Assembly: GCA_002307215.1 (NCBI GenBank)
Contig: DBTU01000003.1
Location: 137,104-167,018 of the forward strand
Length of the DNA: 29,915 nucleotides
Reading direction: 5' to 3'
Source: Lachnoclostridium sp. UBA1308
GTDB lineage: Bacteria; Bacillota; Clostridia; Lachnospirales; Lachnospiraceae
Positions 15,487 through 22,218 of the stretch are shown piece after piece. The notes beneath the pieces are model-generated. The model was not told where the DNA came from, did not search any database, and was given only the letters and a program-made list of their open reading frames with translations. The translations under genes were made by a program, and so were the position numbers. Each line of letters starts with the position of its first letter. Positions within the stretch are counted from its first letter, which is position 1.

Positions 15487-16050
15487 TCACTTTGCGCCCA
15501 GTTTAATCCTCGCACTTGTAGGGATATTTACAACACGCTGTACCGGTATCCAGACCAGAACGGCAATTGAAAAGTCAACAAGACTGTGAATGATGGTTCC
15601 GATGCCAACCAATCCGATAACGGAAATAAGATAGCTTTTGGTAACAGTTCCTTGAAAATAGAACAGGCTTGAAACAAATACCTCAGCTATCGCATGTACA
15701 ATCGCAATTAATAGGGCAAAAGGAATCATTGTCTTAAAGGAGTTTAAGGTTTTCGGAAACCGCTTTAAGATAACCGCTCCAAGAGCGACAAAGATAATAT
15801 GGGATAATGCCCTGAGAACCACGACTAGCGGAAAACCATGAATGAAGAAACCAAGACAGGTAACTAAAGCCACGGATATCCCAACAACAGGCGATATAAA
15901 CATGGCGATCATGATAGCAACATGACTTGCCAAGGTAAAGGAGGCAGGTGGAATAATAATCTTGAGTGGACTTACCAAGGGAATAAGAATACCGATGGCA
16001 CAGAGCATGGCTGCTGTTGTTAAAGTTCTAACTTTGTATGAGGTTGACAT
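15487..16050 (-). CDS. niaX: ECF transporter substrate-binding (S) component, probable niacin type
   Basis: The 187-residue protein is almost entirely hydrophobic with about six membrane spans, the size of an ECF S component. The N-terminal LTTAAMLCAIGILIPLVSPLKI and the PPASFTLASHVAIMIAMFISP block are what I associate with the NiaX-like family that binds nicotinate/nicotinamide and docks on a shared EcfA-A'-T module encoded elsewhere. Loss of the first few charged residues would not affect this. The ATG has AGAAGG upstream. Promoter and inverted repeats at 16085-16141 indicate regulated expression, which fits vitamin repression. Assignment to the ECF S class is firm; niacin specificity is moderate, and another vitamin is possible. 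Confidence 0.7.
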   Translation of the reverse strand: MSTSYKVRTLTTAAMLCAIGILIPLVSPLKIIIPPASFTLASHVAIMIAMFISPVVGISVALVTCLGFFIHGFPLVVVLRALSHIIFVALGAVILKRFPKTLNSFKTMIPFALLIAIVHAIAEVFVSSLFYFQGTVTKSYLISVIGLVGIGTIIHSLVDFSIAVLVWIPVQRVVNIPTSARIKLGAK

Positions 16051-16084
16051 AATGAATACCTTCTTTCTATGTAGGTTAATTGCC

Positions 16085-16101
16085 AGACATGATAGATGTC
16101 T
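16085..16101. promoter_or_regulatory. Perfect inverted repeat downstream of the S-component promoter, candidate operator
   Basis: AGACAT-GATAG-ATGTCT, a perfect 6-5-6 inverted repeat, lies at about the expected transcription start of the S-component gene. A NiaR-like repressor is a reasonable guess given the gene, but the match to any known site was not tested. Confidence 0.45.
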
Positions 16102-16112
16102 TGTCAGCTGTA

Positions 16113-16141
16113 ATTATACATGACAATACATATCGTGTCAA
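16113..16141 (-). promoter_or_regulatory. Consensus sigma-A promoter of the S-component gene, overlapped by an inverted repeat
   Basis: On the minus strand, TTGACA (16136-16141) and TATAAT (16113-16118) are separated by exactly 17 bases: both hexamers are perfect. TGACA (16121-16125) and TGTCA (16136-16140), an inverted pair 10 bases apart, cover the -35 and spacer, a layout typical of repressor control. Confidence 0.75.
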
Positions 16142-16158
16142 CTGATAGAAAGAGAGAA

Positions 16159-16182
16159 AATCCACTGCAATTGCAGTGGATT
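16159..16182 (-). terminator. Intrinsic terminator after the dehydrogenase gene
   Basis: A perfect 24-bp palindrome (AATCCACTGCAA / TTGCAGTGGATT) is followed on the minus strand by TTTCTCTCTTTC. It lies about 85 bases beyond the dehydrogenase stop. Confidence 0.75.
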
Positions 16183-16268
16183 AGAAACAAAATAAACAAA
16201 AAATCAAACCTAAATATATGAATAGTAAAACAAGCTTCAATACATTGAAATTTATTTCATATTATTCA

Positions 16269-17378
16269 TTAGTCTTCAAACGGGAATTTGAAGGGGAGCT
16301 CGAACCTATCACGTACGGCGAGAAATTCCTTCTGTACGGCTTCACCAATCGGAACACCCTTATCTTTTCGCTCCAGCCAGGTCAAGTATTCCTTTTCGCC
16401 GGCAGTAAAAATGTGCTCTTCCCCGGGAGCAAGCTTAGAGGCTCTTAAGGAGCGGAGGATATCTCCTGTAGTTTTTTTGAAGCTATCAAGACCAAGAAAA
16501 GCTTCAGGATCAATAGCGATAAAGAAATGTCCCAGATGATATGGGATTTTGCTACCACTGTCCCCAACGCCGTTAAGAAGTTTAAGATAGCTGCCGGCCT
16601 GCAATGCAGCAGATAAAACCTCTACTACGGTGGCGTAGCCATAGCCTTTATATCCAGCAAGCTCTTCGCCGATTCCGCCAAGAGGAGCAAGAGCGGCGCG
16701 TCCATTGGTAAGGTCCTGAAGAATTTGTTCGCTATCAGTTAAGGCAGTACCGTCCTGACCGATTACCATACCCTTTGGAGTATCAATGCCGTTGCGGGCA
16801 TAATATTCGATTTTACCTCGCTGTGTGATACTTGTCGCACAGTCCAAAACAAAGGGGAAATCTTCATCTGTCGGCATACCGACAGTCAAAGGATTAGTTC
16901 CAAGCATATTCTCAACACCAAAGGTAGGAGCGATGGATGGACGAGCATTCGTTCCGGTAATTCCTATCATACCTTGCTTTGTAGCCATGGTTGCATAATA
17001 TCCGGCGATTCCGTAATGAGTAGAATTGCGCGCTGCTACCATGCCCATACCATATTTCTTTGCCTTATCGATAGCCATCTGCATTGATTTGGTGCCAACT
17101 ATCATACCCATTCCGTCATGTCCGTCAACAACTGCAGTGGTGGGAGTTTCACGAACAATTTCAAATTCTGTAATAGGATTTTGTATTCCCGCTAGCATGC
17201 GGTCAATATAAATCGCTTTAAAGCGGTTACAGCCGTGACTTTCAATTCCTCGCCGGTCGCTTTCCATTAATACATCGGAGCAAATCAATGCTTCCTCATA
17301 TGGTACCCCCATTTTTACAAAGGTAGCAGTCATAAAGTCACCAATCAGCTTCCATGAAACATACGGTCTAGTTTCCAT
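16269..17378 (-). CDS. Malate/L-lactate dehydrogenase family (Ldh_2) NAD(P)-dependent oxidoreductase
   Basis: The 369-residue protein is full length for the Ldh_2 family, which reduces or oxidises 2-keto/2-hydroxy acids and related compounds such as ureidoglycolate, sulfolactate or cyclic imines with NAD(P)H. Family marks are DRRGIESHG with Ser47-His48 (41-49), NSTHYGIAGYYA with the catalytic-type His121, TNPLTVGMPT (161-170), the FVLDCATS strand (177-183) and LAGYKGYG (240-247). No signal peptide; cytoplasmic. The ATG follows GAGGAGGG. It is the only gene before the terminator at 16159-16182, so it is probably transcribed separately from the S-component gene downstream. The real substrate cannot be deduced. 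Confidence 0.9.
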   Translation of the reverse strand: METRPYVSWKLIGDFMTATFVKMGVPYEEALICSDVLMESDRRGIESHGCNRFKAIYIDRMLAGIQNPITEFEIVRETPTTAVVDGHDGMGMIVGTKSMQMAIDKAKKYGMGMVAARNSTHYGIAGYYATMATKQGMIGITGTNARPSIAPTFGVENMLGTNPLTVGMPTDEDFPFVLDCATSITQRGKIEYYARNGIDTPKGMVIGQDGTALTDSEQILQDLTNGRAALAPLGGIGEELAGYKGYGYATVVEVLSAALQAGSYLKLLNGVGDSGSKIPYHLGHFFIAIDPEAFLGLDSFKKTTGDILRSLRASKLAPGEEHIFTAGEKEYLTWLERKDKGVPIGEAVQKEFLAVRDRFELPFKFPFED

Positions 17379-17487
17379 AATAAACCCTCCTCATACATTT
17401 TTTCCGACCCACCAGACTTAGAAGTGGCAGGAAGACCTTAATTTGATTATACCGTAATTTGTCATTTAAGCAATACAAAATGTCATT

Positions 17488-17578
17488 GTTACAGTTCAGC
17501 CCAGCAAGGAATAGTGACAAGACTGAGAAATCATTTTTTCACAGTTCGGATATATCTCTTTGATGGCTGAACTGTAAC
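17488..17578. mobile_element. 91-bp MITE-like element with GTTAC ends and 8-bp target duplication
   Basis: The left end GTTACAGTTCAGCCCA and the complement of the right end GTTACAGTTCAGCCA form terminal inverted repeats. The flanking 8-mers are ATGTCATT (17480-17487) and ATGTCATC (17579-17586), a target duplication with one mismatch. Its left half resembles the repeat starting at 29846. It occupies the centre of the gene-free stretch 17379-17728; the remainder holds only the promoter at 17608. Confidence 0.7.
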
Positions 17579-17607
17579 ATGTCATCTGCTGAAACAATAA
17601 GAAATAA

Positions 17608-17636
17608 TTGATTATTGTTTACGGACGTCTTATAAT
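17608..17636 (+). promoter_or_regulatory. Sigma-A type promoter of the zinc-ribbon protein gene
   Basis: TTGATT (17608-17613), a 17-base spacer and a perfect TATAAT (17631-17636), about 93 bases before the ATG. Confidence 0.65.
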
Positions 17637-17728
17637 AGGAATATAGTCTCGTAAAAGCATGCGAGCCATGTAATGTTTGTAATCGGCAGATTATTGAGAT
17701 TCTAATATCAGATGGAGGACGATATTTT

Positions 17729-18778
17729 ATGATATGTAGAGGATGCAGTAGAGAACTATTGGAAGGTCAAAAATTTTGTCCCGGGTGCGGCATGAAAAAT
17801 GAATTGATCGCTACGATAAAAAACGCAAAAAGATGTGTCGGGTGTGGACGGGAGTTTCAAGAAGACCGTACATATTGTGATACATGCGGGGGAAAGCTGA
17901 AATTAATTATACCATCCGTTCAGACACTGCACAATGAAATACCCCAAAATCAAGCTCAGCAAGGACAGGTTCCGCCACCGACTCAGCAACAACCGTATAG
18001 TATGCCACCGACTCAGCAACAGCCATATAGGATACCGCCGACCCAACAACAACCATATTGGATACCGCCGATTCAGCAACAGCCAAATAGGATATCACCG
18101 ATTCAACAACAACCTTATGGTATGCCTTTGAATTCTATGCCGCGCGGACCGATGATACCGGGTATGCTTTATCCACAGCCTGTGCCTAGGAAGAATAATA
18201 CCGTTTTCATTGTAATAATCATCTTAGTTTCTGTTTTATTTTTCCTGATAGCTGGCATATTTGCATTATACGTTATAGGTGAAAGCGTAATAGAAAGCTC
18301 AGAAACCACGGGTGAAGTTATCCAAAATGATTCATCCGATTACAATGCTCCTGATAACGGTGATAATGATACTAGTACAGACTTCGGTGATGACTCCGGC
18401 ACAGGAGGTGATAATTCTGCGGATTATGCAGATAATTACTCCTACAGCGAACTCCCGGATGTATTAAGCTTGGATTCGGACGATCGTTTTGTGTATTATG
18501 ATTACGATACGTATGATGGAGTTGCAACTTATACCTATCTGTTTGATTCCGTTACATCCTCAGATGCGGATTTCTACAGTGCATTGAGTGATTATTGTCA
18601 ATTACTGCAAAGTAGTAGTGGGTTTTATTACGATGCGGATTTCAGTATTAATCAATATAATGCGACAGGGGTAAGCACAGAATATTTAACAAAGAATAAT
18701 ATCTGTATCGGTGTTACGGCCTCAGTTACGGATTCCTTATACTATACCTATATTACGCTTGTTTTTCTCAGTGAATGA
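17729..18778 (+). CDS. Double zinc-ribbon membrane protein with PPTQQQPY repeats
   Basis: The 349-residue protein opens with two zinc ribbons: Cys3, Cys6, Cys17, Cys20 and Cys36, Cys39, Cys50, Cys53. A Pro/Gln-rich linker (about 82-135) contains five 10-residue repeats of the type PPTQQQPYxx, encoded by 30-bp DNA repeats. One TM segment follows (about 157-183), then an Asp/Ser/Gly-rich spacer (190-240) and a C-terminal globular domain (about 240-349, Tyr-rich) outside the cell. Zinc-ribbon/linker/TM/extracellular-domain proteins are common in clostridia; the ribbons are usually cytoplasmic and bind partners. GGAGG stands 10 bases before the ATG. The function is unknown. Repeat number may vary between strains. 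It is convergent with the GNAT gene, with 18 bases between them. Confidence 0.8.
   Translation: MICRGCSRELLEGQKFCPGCGMKNELIATIKNAKRCVGCGREFQEDRTYCDTCGGKLKLIIPSVQTLHNEIPQNQAQQGQVPPPTQQQPYSMPPTQQQPYRIPPTQQQPYWIPPIQQQPNRISPIQQQPYGMPLNSMPRGPMIPGMLYPQPVPRKNNTVFIVIIILVSVLFFLIAGIFALYVIGESVIESSETTGEVIQNDSSDYNAPDNGDNDTSTDFGDDSGTGGDNSADYADNYSYSELPDVLSLDSDDRFVYYDYDTYDGVATYTYLFDSVTSSDADFYSALSDYCQLLQSSSGFYYDADFSINQYNATGVSTEYLTKNNICIGVTASVTDSLYYTYITLVFLSE
17973..18122 (+). repeat. Five 30-bp in-frame tandem repeats
   Basis: Units of the pattern CCGACTCAGCAACAACC + 13 variable bases repeat every 30 bases inside the zinc-ribbon gene, encoding PPTQQQPYSM-like decapeptides. The last two are more diverged (Ile in place of Thr, Asn for Tyr in one). 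Confidence 0.85.
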
Positions 18779-18796
18779 TTATATTACAGTTGGATA

Positions 18797-19294
18797 CTAC
18801 TGATTTGCAAGCTTATCCAGTGCTTCATCCGTGAGTCGATATACCGTCCATTCATCCATTGGCATAGCCCCCAGACTCTGATAGAATTTGATGGAAGGCT
18901 CGTTCCAATTAAGTACCCACCACTCCATTCTCCCACAACCTCGTTCTTTTGCAAGGCCTGCCAGATATTTGAGTATGGCTTTACCCATGCCTTGTCCTCG
19001 CATCTCAGGCCTTACGTAGAGATCTTCGATATAAAGTCCTGATCTTCCGAGAAAAGTTGAAAAGTTATGGAAGAATAGAGCAAAGCCTACCGGCTTCTGT
19101 TGATATTCACAGATAATAACCTCTGCTTTCTTCTGTTCAAATAAATAATCCTCAAGAATCTCTTCGGTAGCCACTACCATATCCAGCAAATGCTCATAAT
19201 CGGCAAGCTCTTTAATAAACTGCAGTATGAGAGCAGTATCTTGTCTGTTTCCGAATCTGATCGTAAAATCCTTGATGGCCGTATCGATTACCAT
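18797..19294 (-). CDS. GNAT acetyltransferase, spermidine/thialysine N-acetyltransferase type
   Basis: The 165-residue single-domain protein transfers acetyl groups from acetyl-CoA to an amine. The acetyl-CoA loop is RPEMRGQGMGKAIL (94-107). The block FHNFSTFLGRSGLYIEDLYV and the tail WVLNWNEPSIKFYQSLGAMPMDEWTVYRL are characteristic of the diamine acetyltransferase (SAT1/SAT2-like) branch of GNAT, whose substrates are polyamines or thialysine. Soluble and cytoplasmic. AGGAGG lies about 10 bases before the ATG. It is convergent with the zinc-ribbon gene. The exact amine acceptor is not determined. Confidence 0.9.
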   Translation of the reverse strand: MVIDTAIKDFTIRFGNRQDTALILQFIKELADYEHLLDMVVATEEILEDYLFEQKKAEVIICEYQQKPVGFALFFHNFSTFLGRSGLYIEDLYVRPEMRGQGMGKAILKYLAGLAKERGCGRMEWWVLNWNEPSIKFYQSLGAMPMDEWTVYRLTDEALDKLANQ

Positions 19295-19361
19295 TGTTGT
19301 GTTTCCTCCTATTAATAGTAGTTTGATGTGTTATTTGTGGAGATTAAAGATCTAATTTATT

Positions 19362-19481
19362 GTGACTATTCAGTCACTGCGGTTCTTTCGAATCGATGCA
19401 CACAAAATATATTAAAAACACATATTTTGGCGCTGAATTTTTTCGAAATCCCGTGGATTTCTCGGGGTACTGAATAGTTAC
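19362..19481. mobile_element. 120-bp MITE-like element, copy 2
   Basis: Near-identical to 6032-6152: ends GTGACTATTCAG / CTGAATAGTTAC, the same CACACAAAATAT / ACATATTTTGGCGCT hairpin and a shared GGATTTCTCGG block. Flanking 8-mers AATTTATT (19354-19361) and ATGTTATT (19482-19489) agree at 6 of 8 positions, a decayed duplication. It lies between the divergent GNAT and DNA glycosylase genes, 65 bases before the latter. Confidence 0.8.
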
Positions 19482-19546
19482 ATGTTATTATATCAATGAT
19501 TTATTACTATGTATAGAATAATGCGAGAGAAAGCAGGGATAATACA

Positions 19547-20389
19547 GTGTTTGTACATAATGAGAATTTTAATATCATGCAAATTGCAGCCTCGGGGCAG
19601 TGCTTTCGCATGAATCGAATGAATGAGAGTAAAAAGCAAAAGTGTAATCTGGTGGCATACGGAAGATATCTTGAGTTGACGCAGCTTGATGCTGAAACCG
19701 TTGAATTAAGCTGCTCAGAAGAAGAATTTCACCAAATATGGGAGGAGTATTTTGATTTAAGCTATGACTATAGTAAAGTCGTAACGGAATTGATCAGTGG
19801 AGAGGATGAGTTCTTAAAGAAGGCAGCGGAATACGGTAGGGGCATTCGGATACTGAAACAGGAGCCATTTGAGGCAGCCATAAGTTTTATTATATCTCAG
19901 AATAAGAATATTCCGGCGATAAAGAGCTGCATTGAGGGAATCTGCAGATGTTATGGGGAGGATAAGATTAGCCGGGAATGCGGTAATACACCATTTCATT
20001 TATTTCCGAAAGCAGAGGTTCTTGCCCGAGCGGATAAGGAAGCACTGCGCAGCCTTAATACAGGATATCGTGATGAATATATCCTCCAAGCGGCCAGGTC
20101 GGTAGTCCTGGGGGATCTAAACCTTGAAGATTTAAAGAGCAAAAGCTTTGAAGAAGCAGTAGATACTCTTAAGAAATTACGCGGTATAGGGGAAAAGGTG
20201 GCTAACTGCATCTCCTTGTACGGACTTCACCATATCGAAGGATTTCCTATTGATGTATGGATTCTCAGGGCCTTAAAAGAGGTATACAACAACCGGTTTG
20301 ATAAGGGAAAATATCAAGGCTATGCCGGAATTGTGCAGCAGTATATGTTTTATTATATCAGGTATTTAAAGGGAATTAAAGAATCATAA
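19547..20389 (+). CDS. ogg: OGG-type 8-oxoguanine DNA glycosylase/AP lyase
   Basis: The 280-residue protein belongs to the HhH-GPD superfamily, OGG1-like branch, and should remove 8-oxo-guanine opposite C in base-excision repair. The N-terminal FNIMQIAASGQCFRMNR (8-24) matches the OGG N-terminal domain; ISFIISQNKNI (112-122) is the conserved minor-groove segment; the HhH hairpin LRGIGEKVANCISLYGL carries the catalytic Lys217, and the following GFPIDVWI carries Asp236. No iron-sulphur Cys cluster is present, as expected for OGG. The start is a GTG at 19547 because the conserved N-terminus precedes the first internal ATG; GCAGGGA is the ribosome site. The charged helical protein follows. Confidence 0.9.
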   Translation: MFVHNENFNIMQIAASGQCFRMNRMNESKKQKCNLVAYGRYLELTQLDAETVELSCSEEEFHQIWEEYFDLSYDYSKVVTELISGEDEFLKKAAEYGRGIRILKQEPFEAAISFIISQNKNIPAIKSCIEGICRCYGEDKISRECGNTPFHLFPKAEVLARADKEALRSLNTGYRDEYILQAARSVVLGDLNLEDLKSKSFEEAVDTLKKLRGIGEKVANCISLYGLHHIEGFPIDVWILRALKEVYNNRFDKGKYQGYAGIVQQYMFYYIRYLKGIKES

Positions 20390-20520
20390 AATTCAAATAT
20401 TTCACAAATTACTATAAGGAAAATGCTTTGTTATCAAATTCAGGGATAACATACTTGGCTTCGGGAAAAATAATTCAGAGAGACATTTGTTTCTTAAATT
20501 ATTGCGAAAGGTGGGAAAGT

Positions 20521-20889
20521 ATGAGTATTCAACAAGATAATGAAGGCTGTAAAAAGGAACGCAGAGTTGATCATCTGGTAAATCTGGTTGAAAAAAAGAC
20601 ACGAACCGAGCGTCATCTTGAGGAACACGCCGATATCTCAAAATCACAGGAGAATATTGATCATGCAAAAAAGTTGAATGAGGAGCGCCAGGAGAAGATA
20701 GATAATCTGAAAAACATCCTGGCACATGGTGAGAACTGTAATAATCACGAAAAGGAGAATACAGAAAAACGGCTCCTTTATACGGAGGGTTATCTGAATC
20801 ATAACGCAGAGCATATGGATCAGAATGCCTTTAAAAATGCGAAAGAAAAACAGGAACATCGCAAAGAACAACTGGATCAGATGAAATAA
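20521..20889 (+). CDS. Charged all-helical (coiled-coil) protein of unknown function
   Basis: The start at 20521 follows AAGGTGGGAAAG; the longer frame from 20428 has no ribosome site and begins in a region lacking coding character. The 122-residue product is extremely rich in Glu, Lys, His, Asn and Gln, has only two Cys (10, 73), and consists almost wholly of amphipathic helix, with patterns such as LVNLVEKKTRTERHLEEH and NIDHAKKLNEERQEKIDNLKNIL. No TM segment or catalytic motif. Similar short helical proteins are common in Lachnospiraceae, but I cannot name a family. It follows the glycosylase by 131 bases and is followed one base after its stop by the element at 20891-20957. Confidence 0.7.
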   Translation: MSIQQDNEGCKKERRVDHLVNLVEKKTRTERHLEEHADISKSQENIDHAKKLNEERQEKIDNLKNILAHGENCNNHEKENTEKRLLYTEGYLNHNAEHMDQNAFKNAKEKQEHRKEQLDQMK

Positions 20890-20890
20890 C

Positions 20891-20957
20891 GTTACACTTC
20901 ACACCCCAGCCAAAGGAGATGATAGGCAAGATTATTGTCTGGGGTGTGAACAGTAAC
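20891..20957. mobile_element. 67-bp MITE-like element with GTTAC ends and 8-bp target duplication
   Basis: GTTACACTTCACACCCCAG and the complement of the right end, GTTACTGTTCACACCCCAG, are 19-bp terminal inverted repeats with two mismatches. The flanking 8-mers are GAAATAAC (20883-20890) and AAAATAAC (20958-20965), so the duplication includes the stop codon of the coiled-coil gene. It also forms a strong hairpin that could act as transcript terminator although no T run follows. Confidence 0.72.
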
Positions 20958-21014
20958 AAAATAACAACAAATATAGAATTATGGAAAAAAGGGTTTACAC
21001 AAAATGCGTTTGCG

Positions 21015-21082
21015 AATACAAGAGGCTTTCACATACTCCCGCAAAAAGATGTATGAGGGGAGTATGTGAAGCTTCTTGTATT
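21015..21082. terminator. Long hairpin between convergent genes
   Basis: AATACAAGAGGCTTTCACATA... pairs over some 26 bases with the complementary right arm ending ...TTCTTGTATT. It lies between the coiled-coil gene and the convergent thioesterase gene, close to the stop of the latter. No T tract follows; it may be a bidirectional terminator or a further palindromic repeat. Confidence 0.45.
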
Positions 21083-21106
21083 ATGGATGTTACTAATATC
21101 CTAAAA

Positions 21107-21577
21107 CTAATAACCTTCCTTACGACGGCTATTTCTTAAATCATGTCTTCTCATACCGGCTTCCCATTCAGCAATCTCGGATTCAGATTCGAGTATCAGT
21201 TTAGGAACCTCAGCGGGCTGACCACTGACATCGATTGCAACCATAACGAGATAAGCACGGTTGACTACCTTGCGGATTCCGGATAAATCCTCGACATAGG
21301 TATCAACCCGTATTTCCATCGATGTTTTTCCGACATACGTGATACGCCCAATCAGAACTAAAGTATTATTAATATATGCGCCTTCTTTGAAGTGAAGATT
21401 ATCAATGGCTGCGGTTGTGACATTGCAAGCGGAGTGACGTCTGGCAACAACGGAAGCAACGATATCAATCCATTCGACCAGTTGCCCTCCGAAAAGCCGG
21501 TTGGCACCATTACTATGCATTGGCATGATGATCTGCACCTGCTCTGTTAATGAATCCGAGACATGTTTTGCATCCAT
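21107..21577 (-). CDS. Hotdog-fold acyl-CoA thioesterase (YkhA/YciA type)
   Basis: The 156-residue protein is a single hotdog domain of the cytosolic acyl-CoA hydrolase family. The signature HSNGANRLFGGQLVEWIDIVAS (21-42) carries the Asp38 that acts with the active-site water, followed by the TTAAIDNLHFKEGAYIN strand (54-70) and the RITYVGKTSMEIRVDTYVEDL strand (78-98). It should cleave acyl-CoA thioesters; chain length is not deducible. AAAAGGAG is well placed before the ATG. A charged C-terminal tail (142-156) is likely disordered. It is transcribed leftward and its stop lies next to a long hairpin. Confidence 0.9.
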   Translation of the reverse strand: MDAKHVSDSLTEQVQIIMPMHSNGANRLFGGQLVEWIDIVASVVARRHSACNVTTAAIDNLHFKEGAYINNTLVLIGRITYVGKTSMEIRVDTYVEDLSGIRKVVNRAYLVMVAIDVSGQPAEVPKLILESESEIAEWEAGMRRHDLRNSRRKEGY

Positions 21578-21732
21578 AGAATACTCCTTTTATCGTAGTG
21601 CCTGCGTTATCCTTGACCAAAACTAATTCGTAGGGCAGGCATGTTAATTAGTGTATTAGTTTGTTGTATTATTTTATACCAATTCTATATGAATGGCAAG
21701 GGAGTATTAATTATCAGGTATGCTGAATTAAA

Positions 21733-21924
21733 TTAGTACCAGAGCCACGGTCTGCCGGGAGGTCCGGGCGGAGGAGGCGGTGGCGGATAGTGTCCTGGCG
21801 GTGGATAGGGTCCGGGAGGCCATGGAGGAGGAAAAGGTCCGGGAGGCCATGGACGGTGCCCGTGAGGTCCGGGGGGTCTGCCGCGATGTCTTCCGTGGTT
21901 ATAAGAATCATTTCGATATGGCAT
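21733..21924 (-). CDS. Pro/Gly/His/Tyr-rich small protein
   Basis: The ATG at 21924 is preceded by AAAGGAGTG; a GTG nine bases further upstream overlaps that site and is less likely. The 63-residue product is almost half proline, with PPG, WPPGP, PPPPPPPGPP and a terminal PGRPWLWY. Such composition is seen in small spore-coat or surface proteins of Firmicutes, but no specific family is recognised and spore function is only a guess. A second open frame through the same GC-rich stretch exists because of the repeat, but lacks a ribosome site. The GC-rich codons contrast with the AT-rich neighbours. Confidence 0.6.
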   Translation of the reverse strand: MPYRNDSYNHGRHRGRPPGPHGHRPWPPGPFPPPWPPGPYPPPGHYPPPPPPPGPPGRPWLWY

Positions 21925-22013
21925 ATATAACACTCCTTTTACTTATACAAAATTATAATCATTTTTATAAATATACCAACTCCAAAAACGATTATTTAAA
22001 ATGAATTGGCCCC

Positions 22014-22047
22014 TTATTATGGGAAGATACAAATCTTCCTATAATAA
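22014..22047. repeat. 15-bp stem-loop upstream of the aldolase gene
   Basis: TTATTATGGGAAGAT, an ACAA loop and ATCTTCCTATAATAA form a nearly perfect hairpin (one G-T pair). It stands about 80 bases before the aldolase promoter and may insulate it, or may be a repeat. Nothing else is seen between the Pro-rich protein and the aldolase promoter. Confidence 0.45.
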
Positions 22048-22106
22048 TATATGAAACGACATCTCAGAATGATAATTAAGGTTTTCCAAAAAAATAAAGA
22101 AAAATC

Positions 22107-22134
22107 TTTTCAAGCCACAAATTTATGGTATAAT
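22107..22134 (+). promoter_or_regulatory. Extended -10 promoter of the aldolase gene
   Basis: A perfect TATAAT (22129-22134) preceded by TGG (extended -10). The -35 is weak (TTTTCA at 22107-22112, 16-base spacer). The start codon lies about 85 bases downstream. Confidence 0.55.
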
Positions 22135-22218
22135 ATACAAGACGAAACACAGCAAGAAAGTATGCTTGTCACAAATAGAATCGTTTAAAATTTAACAAAG
22201 AGAAAGGACGATAATAAT

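Noticed and set aside
17973..18122. 30-bp repeats that could suggest a CRISPR array
   Set aside because: The repeats are contiguous, in frame and encode the Pro/Gln linker; there are no spacers and no cas genes.
20428..20520. 31-codon extension of the charged helical protein
   Set aside because: No ribosome site, and the residues are unlike the helical protein; the ATG at 20521 has a well-placed GGTGGGAAAG.
21714..21911. Alternative 65-codon frame through the proline-rich gene
   Set aside because: It is a shifted reading of the same GC-rich repeat, without a ribosome site.
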